A stretch of 8,852 nt of DNA, taken from the NCBI GenBank assembly GCA_025997095.1, contig BNUD01000100.1:1-8852 (forward strand), in the 5' to 3' direction. The translations under genes and the position numbers were made by a program. The notes below the pieces were generated by a model. It made no database searches. It saw only the letters and a program-made list of their open reading frames with translations, and was not told where the DNA came from. This document shows, in pieces, positions 1-5,698 of this stretch (position 1 is its first letter; each line of letters begins with the position of its first letter). The stretch is from Betaproteobacteria bacterium. Its GTDB lineage: Bacteria; Pseudomonadota; Gammaproteobacteria; Burkholderiales; Rhodocyclaceae.

Positions 1-1884
1 CTGACAGGCGGGCCGGGGACGCTGCCAGTCCCCACCGTCACCCCGCCCACACCCACGACGCCCCCCGACCGCACCACCCCCGCCGACCTCGAATGGACGG
101 GCGCGACCAACCGCAATTGGAACATCCTGACTTCAGAAAACTGGACGCCGGCATCCACCTTCATCAACGGCGATACCGTCACCTTCACCGATACCGGATT
201 CGGGCAGGTCAATATCGTCACCCCCGGCGTCGCTCCGGCGGCAACGATCTTTACCAACACCCAAGGTCACGATTACAGGGTAAGCGGCACCCTTTCCGGC
301 ACAGGTACGCTGACCAAAACCGGCAACGGCAATCTGACCCTGACGGGCAACAACACCTACAGCGGCAACACCATCATTAACGCCGGTTCCCTCACCCTCG
401 CCCTCTCTGGCGCGTTGCCCAACAGCAATGTCAGCATCGCCAGCCCCGCGACGTTCAATCTGTACAACCGCATCGGCAAAAACCTGACACTGGCAAACGC
501 CGCCCGGTTAAACGTCTACCAAGGCGCAGCCATCACCGGAAACCTCTCCGCCATCGGCAGCCAGTTGAATTTTTATCTGCCCACCATCGCCACAAACGGC
601 TACAGCCTGTTAAACGTCGGCGGCACCGCCAATATCACGGGCAGCACGGTCAACGTCGGCATCCTCGGAAGCGCCTCGCCCCTGACAGCGGGCGATACGG
701 TCACCCTCATCAACGCCAACAGTCTGACGGGTAATCCCGCCAACACCATCGCCCACGGCACAGGACTGCAAGGCGTAAGCCTGCTCTACGACTTTGACCT
801 GACCGCCAACGGCAAACAACTACTGGCAACCGTAGCGGGCGGCACCCCGCCGATTGACCCCAACCCGCCCGTGACCCCACCCGTCGACCCCAACCCGCCC
901 GTAACGCCGCCCACAAACCCCGGCATAAACCTCAACCCGCAAACCAAGGCCTTAGCCGAAGGCTTTTTGAGCGGCACGGCGTTTTTGAATCAGGCGCAGG
1001 ATTTCGCAGCGGAGCGCGGCATCCATTCCGCCCTGCAAACGGTTCAATCATCCGACAAACACGGCTTCGCCGCCATCGGCTACAGCACCCTGCGCCACAA
1101 CACAGGTTCGCATATCGACGTAGACGGCTACACCCTGTTGGCAGGCCTCGCCGCGACCACGCCCACCCAAACAGGCAACCTCACCGCCGCCGCCTTCATC
1201 GAACACGGCGAAGGCAATTACGACAGCTACAACAGCTTTTCCAATGCCGCCAGCGTTCACGGCAAAGGCGACACCCAATACACCGGAGCAGGCATTCTGG
1301 CGCGTTTCGCTTTCAACGAAAGCAACCTCAACAACCTGTACCTCGACGCCAGCATCAGATCAGGCAAAGTCAAAACCGACTTCAGCGGCAACCTCTACGA
1401 CGGTTTCGGAAGAGCCGCCGCCTACAACGCCAAATCCACCTACGTGAGCGCGCATCTGGGCGCAGGCTACGTGCTGAAACTTTCCGAACAGAGCAAACTG
1501 GATGTCTACGGACAATACCTGTGGAGCCATCAAAACGGCGATACCGTAAAACTCACCACAGGCGAAACGGTAAAGTTCGAGGCAGTAGATTCGCAAAGAA
1601 CAAGGCTGGGCGCAAAATGGCATCACGCCCTGACCACAAAAACCACCGCCTACGTAGGCGCGGCGTGGGAGCATGAATACAACGGCAAGGCAAAAGCCAG
1701 CATCTACGGCTACAAACTGGACACCCCCAAATTGAAAGGCGACACAGGCGTACTGGAAGCAGGTCTGACCGTAACCCCCACCGCCGCAAACCAACAAGGC
1801 TGGTCGCTGGAGTTGGGTGTGCAAGGCTATGGCGGCAAACGCGAAGGGGTGACAGGAAGTTTGCGGGCGCGGTATCGGTTTTAA
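1..1884 (+). CDS. Autotransporter (type Va) C-terminal part: passenger end and beta-barrel (AT1), 5' truncated by window
   Basis: The reading frame is open from base 1 to the TAA at 1882-1884, giving 627 visible residues; start codon and signal peptide lie upstream of the window. In order: a Pro/Thr linker (residues ~9-27), passenger sequence with a passenger-associated transport repeat (residues ~97-132, with the motifs GTGTLTKTGNGNLTLTG and NNTYSG, as in TIGR02601), more beta-helix-like sequence to ~280, a second Pro-rich linker (286-310), a likely pore helix (KALAEGFLSG onward, ~316) and a beta-barrel of about 275 residues (PF03797-like) ending in RYRF with the terminal Phe expected for BAM-dependent insertion. 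The family role is surface display or release of the passenger through its own outer-membrane barrel. The passenger's substrate or adhesin role cannot be told from this fragment. It converges on cptA across a repeat field. AT2 has a nearly identical barrel. Confidence 0.93.
   Translation: MTGGPGTLPVPTVTPPTPTTPPDRTTPADLEWTGATNRNWNILTSENWTPASTFINGDTVTFTDTGFGQVNIVTPGVAPAATIFTNTQGHDYRVSGTLSGTGTLTKTGNGNLTLTGNNTYSGNTIINAGSLTLALSGALPNSNVSIASPATFNLYNRIGKNLTLANAARLNVYQGAAITGNLSAIGSQLNFYLPTIATNGYSLLNVGGTANITGSTVNVGILGSASPLTAGDTVTLINANSLTGNPANTIAHGTGLQGVSLLYDFDLTANGKQLLATVAGGTPPIDPNPPVTPPVDPNPPVTPPTNPGINLNPQTKALAEGFLSGTAFLNQAQDFAAERGIHSALQTVQSSDKHGFAAIGYSTLRHNTGSHIDVDGYTLLAGLAATTPTQTGNLTAAAFIEHGEGNYDSYNSFSNAASVHGKGDTQYTGAGILARFAFNESNLNNLYLDASIRSGKVKTDFSGNLYDGFGRAAAYNAKSTYVSAHLGAGYVLKLSEQSKLDVYGQYLWSHQNGDTVKLTTGETVKFEAVDSQRTRLGAKWHHALTTKTTAYVGAAWEHEYNGKAKASIYGYKLDTPKLKGDTGVLEAGLTVTPTAANQQGWSLELGVQGYGGKREGVTGSLRARYRF
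856..915 (+). repeat. Two tandem 30-bp units encoding a Pro-rich linker in AT1
   Basis: Two consecutive 10-residue units, DPNPPVTPPV and DPNPPVTPPT, separate the passenger from the barrel of AT1. The nucleotide units differ mainly at third positions. Such Pro-rich spacers are common before autotransporter translocation domains. Copy number could change by slippage or recombination without breaking the frame. Confidence 0.8.
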
Positions 1885-1886
1885 GT

Positions 1887-1969
1887 CTGGGAGCGCCGGC
1901 GTCCCGCCGGCGGTTTTAAGATTTTTCGCACGGAGCCAAACCCGCCGGCGGGGACGCCGGCGCTCCCAG
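1887..1969. repeat. 83-bp palindromic element, type I, copy 1
   Basis: Starts two bases after the AT1 stop codon. Arms ctgggagcgccggcg and cgccggcgctcccag continue into GC-rich inner arms, leaving an AT-richer centre (ttttaagatttttcgc). It could fold into a strong hairpin downstream of AT1 and stop exonucleases or transcription, but there is no U-tract, so a classical intrinsic terminator is not supported. A full copy lies at 7943-8026 and a half copy at 7689-7741. Confidence 0.85.
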
Positions 1970-2005
1970 CAACGGCAAACCTGGCAGCAAGCGTAGCGCC
2001 GACAA

Positions 2006-2111
2006 ATCCGTGTCAAACATTCGGGCACGGCACACCGGGGAACGGTCGGCAATGTCGGGGAATGGTCGGATCACATGTAGGGGCACGGCGTGCCGTGCCC
2101 TATGGCGGCAA
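2006..2111 (+). repeat. ~105-bp repeat unit R, copy 1, with one GTAG-foot hairpin
   Basis: Begins atccgtgtcaaacattcggg and ends tatggcggcaa. The same unit recurs directly at 2298-2409 and inverted at 7797-7907. It carries a hairpin at 2081-2100 (9-bp arms gggcacggc/gccgtgccc, 2-nt centre) preceded by GTAG at 2077-2080. The first of the two hairpins found in the other copies has degenerated here to a gaacggtcggcaatgtcggg-type sequence. Confidence 0.82.
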
Positions 2112-2144
2112 GATGTTTGCGTCGCAAGCGTGGGTTTCTGGTCG

Positions 2145-2170
2145 GTCGGGCATGGTTTCACATGCCCGAC
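2145..2170. repeat. Type III hairpin, copy 1
   Basis: Perfect 10-bp arms gtcgggcatg (2145-2154) and catgcccgac (2161-2170) with a 6-nt loop. The family has further copies at 2266-2297, 8119-8150 and 8212-8245. This copy lacks a GTAG foot; it is preceded by ctggtcg. Confidence 0.8.
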
Positions 2171-2265
2171 GTTTGGCGGTTGATCATATCCCTCCGTTCA
2201 TTTGGCGTTCGTCGGTTATCCCGGCGTTATCTCGACAAATTCGCGCAATCCTTTTTGCATCGGTT
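2171..2265. other. Gene-free spacer inside the left repeat field
   Basis: Moderate-GC sequence between two type III hairpins. I see no convincing open frame, RNA gene or repeat in it. Long frames crossing it on the plus strand run through the palindromes and translate into repeat-derived peptides. Confidence 0.5.
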
Positions 2266-2297
2266 GATGTCGGGCACATGAAACGTGCCCAACCTAC
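2266..2297 (-). repeat. Type III hairpin, copy 2, with CTAC (minus-strand GTAG) foot
   Basis: Arms gtcgggcac (2269-2277) and gtgcccaac (2285-2293), with one mismatch and a 7-nt loop atgaaac, followed by CTAC at 2294-2297, which is GTAG on the minus strand. It directly abuts repeat unit R copy 2. Confidence 0.78.
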
Positions 2298-2409
2298 ATC
2301 CGTGTCAAGCATTCGGGTACGGCACACCGGGGCACGGCACGCCGTGCCCCTACGGGGAATGGGCGGATCACCTGTAGGGGCACGGCGTGCCGTGCCCTAT
2401 GGCGGCAAA
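2298..2409 (+). repeat. ~110-bp repeat unit R, copy 2, with two facing GTAG-foot hairpins
   Basis: Direct repeat of 2006-2111. Hairpin 1 is at 2330-2349 with CTAC at 2350-2353. Hairpin 2 is at 2378-2397 with GTAG at 2374-2377. The two GTAG feet face each other across a ~20-bp spacer, so the pair is an inverted couple of REP-like hairpins (REPIN/BIME-like). The unit ends in tatggcggcaaa, as in copy 1. Confidence 0.82.
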
Positions 2410-2600
2410 GCCGCCCCTGATGACTGTCACCTGACCTCTGATTCCTGAATTGCCGCGTCGCTCCGCGCCTTGCTTTTGACGCGGGGGTTTGTCATCCGTC
2501 TGCGGCGCGCTCTTCGATGCCGCCCTGCCAAAATCCATCGCACGGGACGAGGGCGGGGCGTCCGTGCGCCAGACGGTGTATTCCATAACCCCTCGACGGC
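2410..2600. other. Gene-free stretch downstream of cptA
   Basis: A 19-base word at 2423-2441 (ctgtcacctgacctctgat) recurs as its reverse complement at 8154-8172, extending the inverted similarity of the two repeat fields. The 7-bp inverted words ccgtctg and cagacgg stand far apart in the cptA 3' region. I see no U-tract terminator. A small minus-strand frame is discussed among the rejected items. Confidence 0.5.
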
Positions 2601-4286
2601 TCAATTCGCGTTCTCCAGAAAAAGCGCATCGAAATCCCGCAGGTCTTTGGGGATGTCCGGGTTGCCGATCCAGCGTTTCTTTTTCTGGAATGCGGCGTTG
2701 ACGAGGCTTGATTCGGGCTGGAAACGGTCATAGCGCAAACCCGCCAGATCCGACCAGGTGTGAATGAAGCGGGCGTTGCTGTAGGGGCGGTCGAGCATCG
2801 AAGCGAAATCGGAGCGATGCGTCTTTTTCCATTCGGGCGACATCCACAGCGCAAACGGGACGGCGTACATGTCTACGCTGGGCTTGCTCTCGTTGCGCCC
2901 AAGCGTTTCATGGGCGGGATCGTTAAACACTTCCTCGCCGTGGTCGGAAAAATAGAGCAAAAAACCGTTGGGGTCGTTTTTCGAGAAAATCTCGATCAGG
3001 CGAGAGACGATAAAATCGTTATACAGCACGGCGTTGTCATAGCTGTTGAAAATGGCGGTCTGCTTGTCCGACAAACGCTCAGGAACATGCTCGCGCCCGC
3101 TAAACACGTCGAATGCTTCCGGGTAACGCAGGGCATATTTTGAATGCGTGCCGAGCAGGTGCACCACGATGAATTTTTTCGGCGCGGGATCCGCCAGGGC
3201 TTCGGCAAACGGATCGAGCACGACAAAATCCGGCGAAGAGGCGTTCTGGGCGCGGTTCTGGTTCAGGTAGCGCGTTTCATCGGCTTGCTGCGAAAACATG
3301 GTCATCAGGGTATTGCGGTGGGTCATGGTCTGCTGGTTGGTGATCCAGTGAATCTTGTAACCCGCCTGTTTCATGAGGTTCATCAGGTTCGGCTCGGTCA
3401 GGAAGCGATCCGGTTCCTCCTGATGGGCAAAACTCAAGGCTTGTTGCAGCATTTCGACGGTATAGACACGCGAGGCAATCACATCCCTGAAAACGGACAA
3501 TTCCCCTTTTTCTTTCAGCGCGTCCAGACGGGGCGTGGTTTTGCGCGGATAGCCATATAAACTCATGCGCTGGCTCGTGGTGGATTCGCCAATGACCAAC
3601 ACCAGGGTGCGCGGCGCGTCGCCATTGGCATCGACGAGATTTTCCAGCGGCGGCAGGGAAGAATTTTTGGCGAGGAGCTTTTTGACGTTACCAAGCTGCA
3701 TCCGGTATTGCAGATAGCCCACCACCAATTGCCAAGGCGCGGCGGGTTCCATGCGCCGAAACAACTTGCTCGTGCCGCTCTCAAAATTGACCTTGCCGCG
3801 AAAATAGTCCAAATAGGGTTCGACGAAATTGAGGATCAGCACGGCGACCGACACGCCAATCGCGTAATGGCGCGGCAGATAAACCGGACGCAGGTGATTC
3901 CAGAGCAGGCAGGCAATCGCGGTATAAACGGCAATTCCAGCGAGCAGCGCAAGATTGACGTACTGGCTCAAGTATTCTTTGGATTCCTCGGGATTGGATT
4001 CAAAAATGGTAAACACGACGCTCTGGGAAAATTCCGTTTTGTAAATCGCCCAATAGCTCAAGCTGACCACCGACGCTGCCCAGAGGATGACTCCGATGCC
4101 TGCGCTGATGGCTTTTGTCGCGGCGGGAAACAATAAAACCGGGGCGAGCCATATGAGGCTCATGTAAAAAGCGCTACGAAGTCCCGTGAATCTCGAAGTG
4201 CGGATCAGCAGGGTCTGCGTGATGCCGGAGAAATACCAGAAAAACAGGTACAGCCAGCCCAGCCCGAACCAGTCGATTGAAGACAT
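2601..4286 (-). CDS. cptA: Phosphoethanolamine transferase, CptA family
   Basis: Transfers phosphoethanolamine from phosphatidylethanolamine to LPS core sugar on the periplasmic face of the inner membrane. The 561 residues compare with about 577 in E. coli CptA. Five membrane segments are visible (about 6-28, 38-55, 60-82, 109-129, 141-159), followed by a sulfatase-fold alkaline-phosphatase domain. Key motifs: VLVIGEST (E234, metal ligand), SRVYTVEMLQQAL with T276 as the expected nucleophile, TNQQTMTHRNT (316-326), VHLLGTHSKY (H376, H381) and YFSDHGEEV (D448, H449). NPNG/DPNG, MEPAAPWQ and HTWSDLAGL blocks match the CptA branch rather than EptA or OpgE. The ATG at 4286 has GGGAG 8 nt upstream; an in-frame stop lies ~33 nt further up with no other ATG between. 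It follows galE by 88 bp, probably behind a terminator. The modified sugar in this organism is inferred. Confidence 0.93.
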   Translation of the reverse strand: MSSIDWFGLGWLYLFFWYFSGITQTLLIRTSRFTGLRSAFYMSLIWLAPVLLFPAATKAISAGIGVILWAASVVSLSYWAIYKTEFSQSVVFTIFESNPEESKEYLSQYVNLALLAGIAVYTAIACLLWNHLRPVYLPRHYAIGVSVAVLILNFVEPYLDYFRGKVNFESGTSKLFRRMEPAAPWQLVVGYLQYRMQLGNVKKLLAKNSSLPPLENLVDANGDAPRTLVLVIGESTTSQRMSLYGYPRKTTPRLDALKEKGELSVFRDVIASRVYTVEMLQQALSFAHQEEPDRFLTEPNLMNLMKQAGYKIHWITNQQTMTHRNTLMTMFSQQADETRYLNQNRAQNASSPDFVVLDPFAEALADPAPKKFIVVHLLGTHSKYALRYPEAFDVFSGREHVPERLSDKQTAIFNSYDNAVLYNDFIVSRLIEIFSKNDPNGFLLYFSDHGEEVFNDPAHETLGRNESKPSVDMYAVPFALWMSPEWKKTHRSDFASMLDRPYSNARFIHTWSDLAGLRYDRFQPESSLVNAAFQKKKRWIGNPDIPKDLRDFDALFLENAN

Positions 4287-4294
4287 CCCCTTGA

Positions 4295-4299
4295 CTCCC
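4295..4299 (-). promoter_or_regulatory. Ribosome binding site of cptA
   Basis: On the minus strand GGGAG lies 8 nt before the ATG at 4286. A further GGGG run directly touches the ATG and is too close to act. This supports the chosen start. Confidence 0.65.
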
Positions 4300-4335
4300 G
4301 CAAACGCAAAGCCGGGATTCTAGCAGCCGACATGT

Positions 4336-4392
4336 AAAAAAAACGTAAAGCAGGGCGTCAGCCATCCAACGCATTCAGAACACACGCCCTGC
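4336..4392 (-). terminator. Probable intrinsic terminator overlapping the galE stop codon
   Basis: Read on the minus strand, perfect 9-bp arms GCAGGGCGT (4392-4384) and ACGCCCTGC (4358-4350) enclose a 25-nt loop holding the galE TGA (4377-4375), followed by TTTACGTTTTTTTT. The long loop and the interrupted first U-tract make it weaker than a textbook terminator. If it works, cptA depends on read-through or on its own promoter in the ~50 bp left. Confidence 0.55.
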
Positions 4393-5388
4393 CTGAAAAT
4401 TCTGCTGGAATTTCCACGCGCTCGCGCACATGTCTTCCAGACTGCGCCCTGCCTGCCAGCCCAACTCCTGCGCGGCTTTTGTCGGATTGGCGTAGCAGGC
4501 GGCGACATCACCGGCGCGGCGCGGCGCAATCCGGTAGGGAACAGTCTTGCCGCTGGCTTTTGCAAACGCCGCGACCATTTCCAGCACGCTGTAACCTTGC
4601 CCCGTGCCCAGATTGATGGCGTGCCAGCCGGGATGCGTCGTGAGCCAGTTCAACGCCGCCGCGTGACCTTCCGCCAAATCTGAGACATGAATGTAATCAC
4701 GCACGCCGGAACCGTCCGGCGTGGGGTAATCGTTGCCGAAGACCTGCACCTGCGGCAACGCTCCGGCGGCGACGCGGGCGATGTAGGGCATGAGGTTATT
4801 GGGAATGCCCGCCGGATGCTCGCCAATCAACCCACTGTCATGCGCGCCGACCGGATTGAAATAGCGCAGACAGGCGATATTCCAGTCAGGATACGCCACC
4901 ACCACATCGCGCAAAATTTCCTCGCAATGCAGTTTGCAACGCCCGTAAGGATTGGTCACAGAAAGCGGATGCCCCTCATCCAGCGGCAGATATTGCGGCT
5001 CACCATAAACCGTGGCGCTGCTGCTGAATACCAGCGTCTTGCAGGTAGTTTCGCGCATGGCTTCCAACAGACGGATCGTGCCCTCAACATTGTTGGCGTA
5101 ATAGTCGATGGGTTTTTCCACCGACTCGCCAACCGCCTTCAAACCCGCAAAATGCACCACGGCGTCGATGGAAAAATCGCGCAAGGTCTGCGTGAGCGTC
5201 GCCGTGTCGCGGACATCCGCCTTGATGAAAGCGGGTTTCATCCCCGTAATTTGCGCGATGCGCTCGGGCACGTCTGCGCTGCTGTTGGCGAGGTTATCCA
5301 ACAGCGCCACGCGATGCCCCGCTTCAATCAGCGTGACTGCCGTATGACTACCAATGTAGCCAGTGCCACCGGTAAGCAGAATGTTCAT
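4375..5388 (-). CDS. galE: UDP-glucose 4-epimerase
   Basis: Interconverts UDP-glucose and UDP-galactose in the cytoplasm with bound NAD, feeding galactose into LPS/LOS and other glycans. Length of 337 residues is one short of E. coli GalE. It is an extended short-chain dehydrogenase: Rossmann motif GGTGYIGSHT (G7, G10, G13), FSSSATVYG with S124, and catalytic NPYGRCK with Y148 and K152; RYFNPVGAH (175-183) and GVRDYIHVSDLA (228-239) are family signatures. The residue aligned with E. coli Tyr299 is C298 (RRAGDVAACYA), a size-determining position linked to acceptance of N-acetylated sugars. The ATG at 5388 has GGAG six nt upstream (5398-5395). Its upstream region is occupied by an inverted-repeat element ending 24 bp before the ATG, so its promoter lies inside that element or it is read from msbA. 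Confidence 0.95.
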   Translation of the reverse strand: MNILLTGGTGYIGSHTAVTLIEAGHRVALLDNLANSSADVPERIAQITGMKPAFIKADVRDTATLTQTLRDFSIDAVVHFAGLKAVGESVEKPIDYYANNVEGTIRLLEAMRETTCKTLVFSSSATVYGEPQYLPLDEGHPLSVTNPYGRCKLHCEEILRDVVVAYPDWNIACLRYFNPVGAHDSGLIGEHPAGIPNNLMPYIARVAAGALPQVQVFGNDYPTPDGSGVRDYIHVSDLAEGHAAALNWLTTHPGWHAINLGTGQGYSVLEMVAAFAKASGKTVPYRIAPRRAGDVAACYANPTKAAQELGWQAGRSLEDMCASAWKFQQNFQAGRVF

Positions 5389-5412
5389 GTAACGCTCCGT
5401 TTTATTTTTGAG

Positions 5413-5573
5413 ATATTAATCCGGCAATCAAATATACCCTCTGGCGCACGACGATGGCATTTGGTAGGGCGTGCTCTCCGAGCGCGCCGGATGTAACGTC
5501 CGGCAGTTTCGGAGAAACAGCCCTACCTAAAGCCTGTAGCAGCATATGGCGTATTTGATTGCCGGATTAATAT
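5413..5573. mobile_element. 161-bp MITE-like element with perfect 22-bp terminal inverted repeats
   Basis: The left end, atattaatccggcaatcaaa plus ta (5413-5434), is the exact reverse complement of 5552-5573. Similarity stops at the outer edges. The interior has no coding frame but holds a long imperfect hairpin (5463-5527). No longer target-site duplication is evident; a 2-bp AT could be one but is ambiguous because the ends are themselves AT palindromic. It fills most of the msbA-galE gap and ends 24 bp before the galE ATG. The shape fits a non-autonomous miniature element. No related transposase is present in the window, so the family is unknown. Confidence 0.7.
5463..5527. repeat. 65-bp imperfect hairpin inside the element
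   Basis: Nested arms: ggtagggc (5463-5470) with gccctacc (5520-5527), tctccga (5475-5481) with tcggaga (5509-5515), and gccgga (5486-5491) with tccggc (5499-5504). It is bounded by GTAG (5464-5467) and CTAC (5523-5526), so it shares the foot sequence of the hairpins in both repeat fields although its stem is unrelated. Confidence 0.75.
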
Positions 5574-5589
5574 TTGCCGCAAGCCTGTC

Positions 5590-5622
5590 ATTTTCCTCCC
5601 CCATCGTGGGAGAGGGGAAAAT
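5590..5622. repeat. Hairpin downstream of msbA
   Basis: An imperfect inverted repeat, attttcctccccc against gggagaggggaaaat, with a short loop, lying 76-109 bp downstream of the msbA stop. Neither strand has a U-tract after it, so it is a general hairpin rather than a clear terminator. It could stabilise the msbA mRNA 3' end. Confidence 0.5.
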
Positions 5623-5698
5623 CAGCGGGGCGGCAGAAGCTGAAAAAGTGATGGGCTGTTCCTGACGACGACCAACATGGCGCATGGCGTTTTTTCTT

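Larger units (their letters stand above)
1807..2111 (+). repeat. Left arm of a ~305-bp imperfect inverted repeat (autotransporter tail plus downstream palindromes)
   Basis: From the AT1 codons for LELGVQGYGG through the stop, the 83-bp palindrome, the spacer containing ggcagcaagcgtagcgccga and the unit ending tatggcggcaa, this stretch matches the reverse complement of 7797-8106 in the same order. By hand count the gene-tail part is roughly 86% identical; the spacer is nearly identical. The copies are therefore one duplicated block in opposite orientations, about 5.7 kb apart. Confidence 0.85.

Noticed and set aside
415..1884. An autotransporter gene starting at the TTG at 415
   Set aside because: The same frame is open to base 1 and encodes typical passenger repeat sequence before 415, so the TTG is internal and the true start is outside the window.
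1887..1969. Intrinsic terminator of AT1
   Set aside because: The hairpin is strong but no U-tract follows on either strand, so it is listed as a palindromic repeat only.
2006..2409. CRISPR array in the left repeat field
   Set aside because: The repeats are few, irregularly spaced, of mixed families and strongly palindromic over their whole length. There is no regular repeat-spacer pattern and no cas gene.
2497..2503. Neisseria DUS core (ccgtctg)
   Set aside because: It is followed by cgg instead of aa, and the full GCCGTCTGAA is absent from the window.
2368..2604. A 78-residue minus-strand frame directly after cptA (internal ATG near 2586)
   Set aside because: Its second half is the translation of the hairpin repeats, no family is recognisable, and the AGGGG before the ATG is too close to serve as a normal ribosome binding site. 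A real small gene in 2450-2590 cannot be fully excluded.
4195..4203. Pasteurellaceae uptake word (aagtgcgga, one mismatch to AAGTGCGGT)
   Set aside because: It is a single mismatched occurrence inside cptA, with no others seen.
4687..5496. A 269-residue plus-strand open frame antisense to galE
   Set aside because: galE is complete with all catalytic motifs; the antisense frame runs into the inverted-repeat element and has no family features.
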